Source: Anaerolineales bacterium
GTDB lineage: Bacteria > Chloroflexota > Anaerolineae > Anaerolineales > Villigracilaceae
DNA length: 33,303 nt
Direction of reading: 5' to 3'
Assembly: GCA_919902735.1 (NCBI GenBank)
Contig: CAKKRM010000277.1
Span: forward strand, 1 to 33,303
A model generated the notes under the pieces. It searched no databases. It saw nothing but the letters and a program-made list of their open reading frames with translations, and was not told where the DNA came from. This document shows positions 23,406 through 31,277 of the stretch, one piece after another; position 1 is the stretch's first letter, and each line of letters opens with the position of its first letter. Both the position numbers and the translations under genes were made by a program.

Positions 23406-25388
23406 CTATGGATTGCAATTAAGCTGGCGGATTATCCCCCCAATTTGACTTTCGCTTCCTGCCCCGCTCTCGGCTTGAATCTGTTCCCAAACAGTGCATA
23501 CGCCTCGGCGGATTCGTATATCCTCAGCCAATGCAGCTTTGGATAATTCTTTTGCGTTTGTAAAATCACCCATTCGAGCATAGGCGTCAACGAAGACCAG
23601 CCACTCATTTTGTTCCTGCGGTTTGAAGCCCAATGCCATGGCTTCATCGCCCAAACGGGATACCTGTTCATAATTCTCTTGTTGCTGGGCAAGTTCTGCT
23701 TTCGTAAAATAATAGCACCAGCCATGCTCAGGTTCGGGGAAGAACATGGGCGTGGCTGGGTTTTCTGCCTTTGTAATAATTCGCGACGGATCAGAAAGTG
23801 GAATAGCTTTGGTCAATACTTCTGGCAATTTTGCGTAAATCTCCAGATCGCCGCGGGCGGGGTCGAGCACACGCAAACATCCATTCCGCGGCATGTAAAT
23901 GACAACCGCGTTCGAGGTGGAAGAGTTGAACCGAACGGTGCGGTATAGATAGGTGATCGTCACGTTCGGATCGAGCGAGGGTAATGTTCCGCCGCCGATT
24001 CGTTTTTCTGTGTAGAGGAAAATATAAGGCAGGTCGGAGCGGGTGTATTCTGGCGCGTACATCCAGTTGATGGGCGCGGTGAAGGAGAGGTCGGTCTCGT
24101 AGTCAATGGGCATTTGGTCGGTGAGGAGAACGGTGTTCGGCTGCATGGCGGGGATGCGCCAGGTCATTTGCCAGTAGATTTCGCGCTGGTCTTCCCAATC
24201 TCTGCGGAAGATGTTGGCATTGAAAAATTGTTGCCCGATGCCCAGAGAAATCAGAGCGGCAAAAATAATGATTTTTGCGCGGTGGTTTTTTACCAGCAAT
24301 TCCACCAGCCCGATGACGAATAAACTTCCGCCGATCATCATGGAGACCATGAATCTGTCGAAGGAGGATTGCAAGGTGAGCGGAAGGCTGGCGGCGAGGG
24401 ATGGCAGCCTGCCAAGCAAGATGCCGATGATGCCGATGACGATGAGTGAGATGGGCAAGGCTTTTTCATGAGTCTCATCCACGGGCGCGGAGCGGAGCAG
24501 ATACGGCGTAAGCAATGTCAATGAAAGGGCAGACAGGCCGAGGGTTAGGAAAGAGGCGGGCGCGGGGAGGGTGGACAATATCAAAACGAGGATTTGAATC
24601 CAGGCGTAAAATCCTGCTTTCCAGAGAGCATCCAGCGCCGCTTTAAAAAACATGATGGCGGTGAAGGATTGGGGCGCATTGACTTCGTAGGAGTTGTAGG
24701 GGCCGAACTTGTAGTAGTAGATAAGCCAGAGGGCGTTGAGAATCCAGATGAGCAGATACGGCCACCAGACTTTGAGGGTCTTGATAAAACGCGGGATCAA
24801 ACTCCCGTCGAAGAAGAAAAATAAAAACAGGAAGCGCAAGCCTTCGAGGCCGAAGAAATATTCGGTTGGAAAGATGCCGCAGAGTTGAAGAAGCAAAGCG
24901 ATGATGACGTAAGTAGTTTTATTTTCGCGCAGGGCTTTGAAGGTGAAGCCGAAGGAAAGCAGATAAAAAATGAAGGGGATGAGTTCCTGATTGATGTGAG
25001 TCAGCGCGACCCAATGCTGGCTGTAGCCTGGGAAGACCAGAATTAATAGCGTGGCAATCAAAGCTATTCTTTGTTGTTTGGGGAAGATTTGTTTGAAAGC
25101 CCACCATGCAGCGAGGCCGATGATGAAGCGAATGACTAATGCGAATATCTGCCAGTACAACGGCACGGGCGGGATGAGACTGGTTGTGAAATAAAAGATG
25201 GGGCCGAGAAATGGGCGGAAGGGCGCGAAGGCTGGGTTGAATTCGGCGGGGCCGAGGAATTTTGCGATCCATGCGAAGGGCCAGTCGTCCCAGTAAAAAC
25301 CTGTGAGGGGCAGGAGCAATCCGTAGGCGATGACTGTGATAACCGCAAATAGAAGCGGGGGGGGGCGCTTTGAGGCGAATTTGAGCAT
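23406..25388 (-). CDS. Large polytopic membrane protein with C-terminal helical-repeat region
   Basis: A 660-residue protein. About twelve membrane helices fill the first 410 residues, with GFYWDDWPFAWIAKF in the first loop; an aspartate-rich first loop is characteristic of GT-C glycosyltransferases. A soluble part follows, and the last 120 residues (FTKAELAQQQENYEQVSRLGDEAMALG, WLVFVDAYARMGDFTNAKELSKAAL) look like TPR units. It may be a membrane glycosyltransferase or an O-antigen-type enzyme; no substrate can be named. The start is the ATG at 25388. There is no ribosome site, but TATAAT ends six bases before the ATG, so the mRNA may be leaderless. Confidence 0.75.
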   Translation of the reverse strand: MLKFASKRPPPLLFAVITVIAYGLLLPLTGFYWDDWPFAWIAKFLGPAEFNPAFAPFRPFLGPIFYFTTSLIPPVPLYWQIFALVIRFIIGLAAWWAFKQIFPKQQRIALIATLLILVFPGYSQHWVALTHINQELIPFIFYLLSFGFTFKALRENKTTYVIIALLLQLCGIFPTEYFFGLEGLRFLFLFFFFDGSLIPRFIKTLKVWWPYLLIWILNALWLIYYYKFGPYNSYEVNAPQSFTAIMFFKAALDALWKAGFYAWIQILVLILSTLPAPASFLTLGLSALSLTLLTPYLLRSAPVDETHEKALPISLIVIGIIGILLGRLPSLAASLPLTLQSSFDRFMVSMMIGGSLFVIGLVELLVKNHRAKIIIFAALISLGIGQQFFNANIFRRDWEDQREIYWQMTWRIPAMQPNTVLLTDQMPIDYETDLSFTAPINWMYAPEYTRSDLPYIFLYTEKRIGGGTLPSLDPNVTITYLYRTVRFNSSTSNAVVIYMPRNGCLRVLDPARGDLEIYAKLPEVLTKAIPLSDPSRIITKAENPATPMFFPEPEHGWCYYFTKAELAQQQENYEQVSRLGDEAMALGFKPQEQNEWLVFVDAYARMGDFTNAKELSKAALAEDIRIRRGVCTVWEQIQAESGAGSESQIGGIIRQLNCNP

Positions 25389-25510
25389 TGGGCAATTATA
25401 AGAGATAACGGGACTAAAACCTTTGTACGCGGACGCCACGGGTTTCACGGATCAACTCAAAAGATTTCACTACAGAGTATTCATGAACGAAGTTCATCCC
25501 GAAGGATGAA

Positions 25511-25572
25511 AACACCGTCCCGAAGGTTGACGGACAGAATCATGGTTTTCTAAGAACCCTTCGGGACGTTTA
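25511..25572. repeat. REP-like palindrome, copy 1
   Basis: cgtcccgaagg (25516-25526) pairs with ccttcgggacg (25558-25568). The 18 bases aacaccgtcccgaaggtt are repeated exactly, inverted, in the copy at 29354-29411. Confidence 0.8.
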
Positions 25573-25685
25573 CGCCTATTTTCATATCAGAGCACAGTGG
25601 TCAAAGAGAAAAGCTCAAAAAATCTCTGTGGACTCTGTGTTCTCTGTGGCGGACGATTTTCTGCCCATCCTTTTATCTAATATCG

Positions 25686-25722
25686 AAAAATAAAACAGGC
25701 ACACTTTTGGGTATGCCTGTTT
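25686..25722 (-). terminator. Rho-independent terminator of dnaA
   Basis: On the minus strand a 9-bp stem (AAACAGGCA / TGCCTGTTT) with a 12-base loop is followed by TTTATTTTT. It begins about 20 bases beyond the dnaA stop. Confidence 0.85.
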
Positions 25723-25743
25723 GGGTTGTAGTTTTCTGTTTTT

Positions 25744-27096
25744 TTATGCAGGTACAGCCTGATTGTACAACTGCTGTTTTATGGATGCGATGTCTTTTTC
25801 CAAACGGCTGTCGCCATGCCTGATTTGATCTTTTATTTTTTCGATGGCAGACATTACGGTGGAATGGTCGCGTCCGCCGAGGAATTCGCCGATTTGCGGG
25901 AAGGAAATTTTAGCTTCTTCGCGCAGCAGGTACATCGCGATCTGGCGGGGATAGGCCACTTCCTTTGTGCGGTCGCGTCCTAAAAGCTTTTCGGAAGTCA
26001 GGTTATATTTTCGGGCGACGAGGCTTACCACGTGGGCAGGCTCGATATCACCACGGGCAGGCATGAGGTCGGCGAGAGCCACTTCCACAAGGTTGGGGGT
26101 GAGGGCAGAGCCGCTCAGGTCGGCAAAGGCAATGATGCGATTCAATGCGCCTTCGAGTTCACGAATATTAGACTGAACCTGCTTGGCAACACTTTCGAGA
26201 ATTTCATCAGAAATGTGGCGGCCTGTACGTTCGGCTTTGGAGCGCAGAATGGCAAGGCGGGTTTCATAATCGGGAGCCTGAATGTCGGCGGTTAACCCCC
26301 ACTCGAAGCGGGAGCGCAGGCGTTCTTCCAGCGTGATGAGAGACTTGGGAGGGCGGTCGGACGAAACGATGATCTGTTTGTCCTGTCCGTGCAAGGTGTT
26401 GAAGGTGTGGAAGAATTCCTCCTGCGTAGATTCCTTGCCTGCGATGAATTGGATATCGTCTACGAGCAGAACGTCGGCAGAGCGGTATTTTTCGCGGAAG
26501 GCCTGGGTGGTGTGGGTACGAATGGCGTTGATCATGTCGTTCGTGAATTCTTCTGAGGAGACGTATAAGACGTTAAGTCCGCTGGTGTGGCAGGCGTTGC
26601 CAATGGCGTGTAATAAGTGAGTTTTGCCAAGTCCTACGCCACCGTAGAGGAAAAGCGGGTTGTAAGCGCGGGCGGGTTTCTCTGCCACAGCCTGACAGGC
26701 CGCATGTGCGAGGCGGTTGCCAGAGCCGACCACGTAAGTATCGAAGGTATAGCGCGGATTTAATGTCACATGGCGGGGTTTGGGCTCGGGTGGCGTTATT
26801 TCGATGGAAGAGGCGGCAGGTTCAAGGTCGGAGGAAGAGGCGTTTTCGTCCGATTGGGAAACAACGAACTTAACCGCAACGTTCGAGTTAAGGATTTCGA
26901 TCAATAATTTGCTGACATCGGTCGCAAGACGGCTTTCGAGCCAGTCACGCGCATACGCGTTGCGTACGCCAACGGTGATCATGCCGTTCTCGTACGCCAA
27001 TGGACGGGTATCACGCACCCAGGTATCGAAAGAAGCGCGCGGCATTTCCATTTGAAGTTGTGCGAGTACTGACTGCCAAGCCTGCTCTGCATTCAT
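25744..27096 (-). CDS. dnaA: Chromosomal replication initiator DnaA
   Basis: A 450-residue DnaA of normal length. Domain I (1-90) interacts with helicase loaders, a short linker follows, and the AAA+ domain has Walker A GGVGLGKTH (152-160) and Walker B VLLVDDIQF. The C-terminal DNA-binding domain has the signature GRDHSTVMSAIEKI. DnaA opens the replication origin by binding DnaA boxes. The ATG has AAGGA six bases upstream. The usual neighbour dnaN is absent, and no DnaA-box cluster is seen upstream, so the origin may lie elsewhere. REP-like palindromes flank this gene and the kinase beside it. Confidence 0.98.
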   Translation of the reverse strand: MNAEQAWQSVLAQLQMEMPRASFDTWVRDTRPLAYENGMITVGVRNAYARDWLESRLATDVSKLLIEILNSNVAVKFVVSQSDENASSSDLEPAASSIEITPPEPKPRHVTLNPRYTFDTYVVGSGNRLAHAACQAVAEKPARAYNPLFLYGGVGLGKTHLLHAIGNACHTSGLNVLYVSSEEFTNDMINAIRTHTTQAFREKYRSADVLLVDDIQFIAGKESTQEEFFHTFNTLHGQDKQIIVSSDRPPKSLITLEERLRSRFEWGLTADIQAPDYETRLAILRSKAERTGRHISDEILESVAKQVQSNIRELEGALNRIIAFADLSGSALTPNLVEVALADLMPARGDIEPAHVVSLVARKYNLTSEKLLGRDRTKEVAYPRQIAMYLLREEAKISFPQIGEFLGGRDHSTVMSAIEKIKDQIRHGDSRLEKDIASIKQQLYNQAVPA

Positions 27097-27582
27097 AAAA
27101 ATTCCTTAAAGTATGATGTTTGGTGCGTTTTTTCGAACATTGAACTAGCCCGCCTTGTTTGCGGCTTAGTAATTGGAATTAATGATTTTCTAGTAAAGAG
27201 TCTTGCGGGGTTCGGATGTAAGGGATACCCTTTAGGGGCAAACATCCTTTATATCAGCGTGCATCCATTCTAGCAGATACTTTGAAATGCTAACAGGCGT
27301 TCAACCTACGTTAAGCTAAAAAGATGTGTTTTTTTAAGGTTAGGTTATGTTAAAGAATCATCTCGTATTCATAAATGCTTCTGCAATGTTATAGAACGCG
27401 TGTTTCAGGCACTAGCACCCGCAAGCGCTCTCCTGCCCCCCATATATGGGCATGAAGGGCAATTTAGGCACATGGAAGGCATATCTATCTTAAAGAACCG
27501 TGACGCGAAACTTTTTTGATTCGTTGTCAATGAGACTCGAGTTCCTGTGATTCATTTTGAACGAATCATCGAATCGCATGAA
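27097..27582. other. Intergenic region upstream of dnaA
   Basis: No gene is seen. I looked for DnaA boxes (TTATNCACA and complement) and found none that match. A 12-bp palindrome CCCATATATGGG lies at 27439-27450 and an 8-bp inverted pair gattcgtt / aacgaatc near 27520 and 27560. The region is AT-rich in parts but shows no array expected of an origin. Confidence 0.55.
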
Positions 27583-29259
27583 TTATCTTTTTATTGCGCG
27601 GGGAACCCATACAAGTATGGTCGTTCCCTCGCCAATCACGGATGATATATCAATGTCACCGCCCACTGAATGCGTGCGAGTCTGCATATTGGCGAGTCCA
27701 TGGCCGATGGAGGTATGCATGTTTTCAAGGTCAAAGCCTTTTCCATCGTCGCGGATCTCCATCAGGGCGCGGTCATCGGTTGTCCAGACGGCAACTTGCA
27801 CATTTTTCGCCTTCGCATGTTTGGCGGCGTTGGCCAATGCCTCCTGACAGATGTGAAATAAAGTCAGGGATTGGGTATGTGGCAGGTCTTTCAAGTCTGA
27901 ATCAGGCCCTGTGAAGCGAACTTCAGAGAATGTATTGGCGCGGTATTCGGTAATCAGGCGTTTTATGCCGTTCAACAAACCTTCCGAACCCAGTTGACGG
28001 GGTCTCAAATCCAAAATATAGGCGCGGATATCGCGAATCGCCTGGTTTAATCCGTCGATGGCATGGTTGATGCGTTCTTTGGCTGTTTCGGGGTCTTCCC
28101 CCAATGTCAGCCGCACGCCTTCCAAAGACAACCCAACTCCATAAATGGATTGAATAATGCCGTCATGCAAATCCATGCCGATGCGGTCACGCTCCTCCAA
28201 CACAGCCAGACGGCGCGCATTGGCATGTAAACGGGCATTTTCAATGGAAAGACCCGCCCAGGCGCCCACTGCCGTGAGCATTTGAATGTTTCTCTCATCA
28301 AAAGGAGCCACAGTGCGGGTGGCAACGCTCATCACACCCATTAAATTTTCACCTGAAAGCAGGGGAATGCAGGCAATTTGCTGAAACCCCGCCTTTACAA
28401 CGGCATCTCTCAAAAAATTTGTGTCGTTGCCAAGGTGCGTGCCAATCATGGGTCTATGGGTTTTGGCTACCAGGCCGGGGTAGCCGTCTCCTACATTGAA
28501 CACGTTGCGCGTCCAAAATGCCTCCGCAGCCTGGCCGCGATGCAGCACCATGCGCAAGGTATTTTTATCTTCCTCCAGCAGGAATATCTCCCCCGCTTCC
28601 ACCTTCATGTAATTCATCACCAGCCCGAGGGTCTTGTTAAGTATCTCGTCGAGTTCCAGGCTGGAGGTTAAGGTCGAAGCGATGCCGTTAAGCAGGGACA
28701 TGTCCACGTTGCGGCGGGTCAGTGCGAGGTCGCGTTCCCTCATCTGTTCAATAAATCGCGCGTTTGTGATGGCAGTGGCAGCATACGCGGCCAGCATCTG
28801 GATGATCATCTCATCGTCCGATGTAAATTCAGGTGCATCAATTTTTTCGGTCAGGTAGATCTGACCGATCTGTTTATCCCCCGTGCGGATTGGCACCCCC
28901 AAAAAAGAAACCATGCGCGGGTGATGCTCAGGAAACCCCACAGAACGGGGATGATCTTGAAGGATCGGCAAACGAATTGGCAGATCCGTATCCATCAACT
29001 CGCCAATCAGGCCCTTGCCAACAGGCGGGTGCGCAATTCTTTTGATTTGTTGATCCGTCATCCCAACAGCAATGAATTGCTTTAACTTGCCATCATCATC
29101 CAAAACCCCCAGGGCGGCATAACGGGCATCGGCCTGCTCGCAAGCAGTGGATGCAATGCGCTCCAGCAATGTCTCCAACGAAACATCCTTCACCAGCTCC
29201 AAACTGGCACGATGGAGCGCAAATAAACGTTCCTGCAGTTGTTCGCGGGTGAGGAGCAT
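27583..29259 (-). CDS. DevS/DosT-like GAF sensor histidine kinase
   Basis: A soluble kinase of 558 residues. The first GAF domain (about 20-170) carries HPRSVGFPEHHPRMVSFLGVP and GQIYLTEK, the same wording as the heme-binding GAF of mycobacterial DevS/DosT, from memory; H112/H113 are the residues to examine. A second GAF (about 190-345) follows. The HisKA_3 domain has H365 in MDLHDGIIQSIYG and the ATPase domain N477 and DDGKGFD. It probably senses oxygen, NO or redox state. No response regulator is adjacent. There is no ribosome site; TATAAT ends six bases before the ATG, which points to a leaderless mRNA. Confidence 0.92.
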   Translation of the reverse strand: MLLTREQLQERLFALHRASLELVKDVSLETLLERIASTACEQADARYAALGVLDDDGKLKQFIAVGMTDQQIKRIAHPPVGKGLIGELMDTDLPIRLPILQDHPRSVGFPEHHPRMVSFLGVPIRTGDKQIGQIYLTEKIDAPEFTSDDEMIIQMLAAYAATAITNARFIEQMRERDLALTRRNVDMSLLNGIASTLTSSLELDEILNKTLGLVMNYMKVEAGEIFLLEEDKNTLRMVLHRGQAAEAFWTRNVFNVGDGYPGLVAKTHRPMIGTHLGNDTNFLRDAVVKAGFQQIACIPLLSGENLMGVMSVATRTVAPFDERNIQMLTAVGAWAGLSIENARLHANARRLAVLEERDRIGMDLHDGIIQSIYGVGLSLEGVRLTLGEDPETAKERINHAIDGLNQAIRDIRAYILDLRPRQLGSEGLLNGIKRLITEYRANTFSEVRFTGPDSDLKDLPHTQSLTLFHICQEALANAAKHAKAKNVQVAVWTTDDRALMEIRDDGKGFDLENMHTSIGHGLANMQTRTHSVGGDIDISSVIGEGTTILVWVPRAIKR

Positions 29260-29276
29260 ACAGACATTATACTCGT

Positions 29277-29315
29277 CGCGGTAAAAAGTTGCGAAAAACG
29301 CAACTTTTTACCGCG
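29277..29315. repeat. Perfect 17-bp hairpin
   Basis: cgcggtaaaaagttgcg (29277-29293) and its exact complement (29299-29315) enclose a 5-base loop of A. It lies just upstream of the kinase -10 box and may be an operator or a terminator-like block. Confidence 0.8.
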
Positions 29316-29353
29316 GACATACTATAACAGGCGTTATCGGTAATTAGCAAAAA

Positions 29354-29411
29354 CGTCCCGAAGGTTGCCATCAGGCATCTCAATTGCTTGAAAAAACCTT
29401 CGGGACGGTGT
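29354..29411. repeat. REP-like palindrome, copy 2
   Basis: cgtcccgaaggtt (29354-29366) pairs with aaccttcgggacg (29395-29407). It is the inverted counterpart of the copy at 25511-25572. Confidence 0.8.
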
Positions 29412-29508
29412 TTATATTTTATTTTCGATAACGTCTAATCAATTCAATGCTTTTTGATAGAATTTGAAAGAAAGCCAAACTATACTTGGAACGATCAGCG
29501 CTCTTTGC

Positions 29509-29556
29509 GCCGTCCTCGGCGCAAAAAAATATCCCAATAACGCCGCCGAGGACGGC
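29509..29556. repeat. GC-rich 13-bp hairpin before mvaA
   Basis: gccgtcctcggcg (29509-29521) and cgccgaggacggc (29544-29556) enclose a 22-base AT-rich loop. It lies 44 bases before the mvaA start and may shape its leader mRNA or be a dispersed repeat. Confidence 0.7.
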
Positions 29557-29599
29557 GGCTTGAACCTATGAAAGCGGAACTACACTTGAGACAACTCAC

Positions 29600-30883
29600 A
29601 TGACAACTTCACGCATCTCTGGATTTTACAACCTGACCATCGAAGAGCGCCGCGCCAAACTTGCGGACGCCGCGCATCTTTCCCCGCCCGATCTTGCTTC
29701 GTGGACGACAGGCGGACTCTCCGCTGAATCAGCCGACCACATGATCGAAAACGTGGTCGGCTTACATTCCCTGCCCCTCGGCATTGGACTCAACTTCATG
29801 GTGAACGGGCGCGATGTGCTCGTGCCCTTCGTTGTGGAAGAGCCATCCGTTGTGGCAGGCGCTTCGTTCATGGCAAAACTCGTCCGCGCGGGCGGCGGAT
29901 TCTTCGCCACCACCACTGACCCATTGATGATTGGGCAAATGCAACTGATCAACCTCGTCAACGTGGAAGAAGCCAAGCTAAAAATTTACGAGCACAAAGC
30001 AGAACTGCTTTCCATCGCAGACGAGATCGACCCGATCCTCAAAAAATTTGGCGGCGGCGCACGAGACATCGAAGTCCGCGTGATTGACGACTCCCCCATC
30101 GGCGCATTCATCGTCATTCACCTCATTTATGATGTGCGCGATGCCATGGGCGCGAACGCAGTCAACACAGCTTGCGAAAAACTCGCCCCGCAGATCGAAG
30201 CCATCACGGACGGGAAAATTCACCTGAAAATTCTCTCCAACCTCGCAGACCGCAGACTGGCCCGCGTGCGCTGCACAATCCCAGTCAGCGAATTAACTGT
30301 CGGATTTGAATCCTTCAAAGGGGAGACCGTCCGCGATGGAATTATCGCCGCTTACGCCTTCGCGGCATCCGACCCGTATCGCGCCGCCACCCACAACAAA
30401 GGCATCATGAACGGCGTGGACGCAGTTGTCCTCGCCACTGGCAACGACTGGCGCGCCATCGAAGCAGGCGCACATGCCTACGCCGCCCGTTCTGGAAGAT
30501 ACACCTCCCTCTCCACCTGGGGCAAAGACAAGGATGGCAACCTCGTTGGAACGCTCGAAATGCCGATGGCCGTGGGAATCGTCGGCGGCGCGACTAAAGT
30601 CCACCCTGGCGCGCAAGCCGCAGTTAAGTTGATGAACGTGAAAACCGCCAACGAACTCGCAGAAATCATCGTCTCTGTGGGACTCGCTCAAAACATGGCC
30701 GCCTTGCGCGCGCTTTCCACCGAAGGCATCCAACGCGGACATATGTCGCTACATGCAAGGCAAGTTGCAATTGCGGCAGGCGCGAGTGGCGAATTGATCG
30801 AAAAAGTCGCTGCGCAAATGGTGGCGGAAAAAATTGTGAGAATTGACCGCGCAGAAGAAATTTTAAGCAGCGGAGCTGAATAA
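29600..30883 (+). CDS. mvaA: Class II hydroxymethylglutaryl-CoA reductase
   Basis: A 427-residue enzyme that converts HMG-CoA to mevalonate, or the reverse. Class II features: ENVVG with the catalytic Glu, DAMGANAVNTACE, NKGIMNGVDAV with the catalytic Lys, GNDWRA with the catalytic Asp, and EGIQRGHMSLHARQ with the catalytic His. The enzyme has no membrane anchor. In bacteria without the MEP route it supplies isoprenoids, which would also feed retinal for the heliorhodopsin. No good ribosome site is seen; an 11-codon frame upstream ends in the ATGA that starts this gene, so coupled translation is possible. Confidence 0.95.
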   Translation: MTTSRISGFYNLTIEERRAKLADAAHLSPPDLASWTTGGLSAESADHMIENVVGLHSLPLGIGLNFMVNGRDVLVPFVVEEPSVVAGASFMAKLVRAGGGFFATTTDPLMIGQMQLINLVNVEEAKLKIYEHKAELLSIADEIDPILKKFGGGARDIEVRVIDDSPIGAFIVIHLIYDVRDAMGANAVNTACEKLAPQIEAITDGKIHLKILSNLADRRLARVRCTIPVSELTVGFESFKGETVRDGIIAAYAFAASDPYRAATHNKGIMNGVDAVVLATGNDWRAIEAGAHAYAARSGRYTSLSTWGKDKDGNLVGTLEMPMAVGIVGGATKVHPGAQAAVKLMNVKTANELAEIIVSVGLAQNMAALRALSTEGIQRGHMSLHARQVAIAAGASGELIEKVAAQMVAEKIVRIDRAEEILSSGAE

Positions 30884-30904
30884 ATGACGGTTTGGCGTAG
30901 TAAC

Positions 30905-30984
30905 GGTAGTGGGTCGAAATAAATGTTGGCAACCGTAGCGCGAGATAATATCTCGCGCTACATCATTTACGCAATGCCACTACC
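30905..30984. repeat. Nested hairpin downstream of mvaA
   Basis: The inner stem gtagcgcgagat / atctcgcgctac (30935-30961) is perfect with a 3-base loop. An outer pair ggtagtgg / ccactacc (30905-30912 and 30977-30984) encloses it. There is no T-run, but it may protect or end the mvaA transcript. Confidence 0.65.
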
Positions 30985-30999
30985 TAAAATGTTTTCCAA

Positions 31000-31179
31000 T
31001 TAGTACCGCCAGCCCAACAGATTCCACTGGTTCAGGAACCAGACAAAAGCAACCGCTGCGACCGTCGCCAGCGTGTAATAGACTCGGAAAGCAACGCCCC
31101 AATAGCCATCCTTCCAGCGTACTGGAGAAAACTGCGCAAGTCTTGACGCGGCATATTCGGTCAGAGAAAGAAGTCTCTG
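31000..31179 (-). pseudogene. C-terminal relic of a membrane-anchored serine hydrolase
   Basis: A 59-codon minus-strand frame without a start. It reads TEYAASRLAQFSPVRW, then KDGYWGVAFRVYYTLATVAA, and ends in VWFLNQWNLLGWRY. A C-terminal membrane helix followed by WNLLG-[WF]-R-[YF] is a frequent end of beta-lactamase-related serine hydrolases, as I recall. The upstream part is missing and a stop (31180-31182) precedes the fragment. Confidence 0.55.
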
Positions 31180-31232
31180 CTATTCTGAAAGAAATTCGCG
31201 TGGAGACGGTTTCGTAAATTACTTGAAATTTC

Positions 31233-31274
31233 AAAAAGGACTCTCAGGCTTGAAACCTTGAGAGCCCTTTTTAT
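31233..31274. terminator. Bidirectional terminator after the xanthine dehydrogenase-type gene
   Basis: An imperfect stem (ggactctcagg / ccttgagagccc) has T-runs on both strands. On the minus strand it follows the stop at 31278 and ends the molybdenum hydroxylase operon. Confidence 0.8.
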
Positions 31275-31277
31275 TTT

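Larger units (their letters stand above)
25389..25743. other. Intergenic region beyond dnaA with repeats
   Basis: No gene is seen. It holds the promoter-like TATAAT for the membrane protein gene, a small hairpin (about 25489-25506), a REP-like palindrome (25511-25572), a ctctgtg-rich stretch near 25622-25650 and the dnaA terminator (25686-25722). Confidence 0.6.
29260..29599. other. Divergent intergenic region with three hairpins
   Basis: No gene is seen apart from a possible 11-codon leader frame (29568-29603) that overlaps the mvaA start. It contains the TATAAT for the kinase (29266-29271), a perfect 17-bp hairpin (29277-29315), a REP-like palindrome and a GC-rich hairpin (29509-29556). 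Confidence 0.6.
30884..31277. other. Intergenic region with hairpins and a gene relic
   Basis: It holds a nested hairpin after mvaA (30905-30984), the C-terminal relic of a serine hydrolase (31000-31179) and a terminator (31233-31274). Nothing else is seen. Confidence 0.6.

Noticed and set aside
27097-27582. Replication origin next to dnaA
   Set aside because: No DnaA boxes and no array of AT-rich repeats were found by eye.
30980-31234. 84-codon minus-strand frame after mvaA
   Set aside because: The product resembles no protein, whereas a different frame of the same bases gives a plausible serine hydrolase tail.
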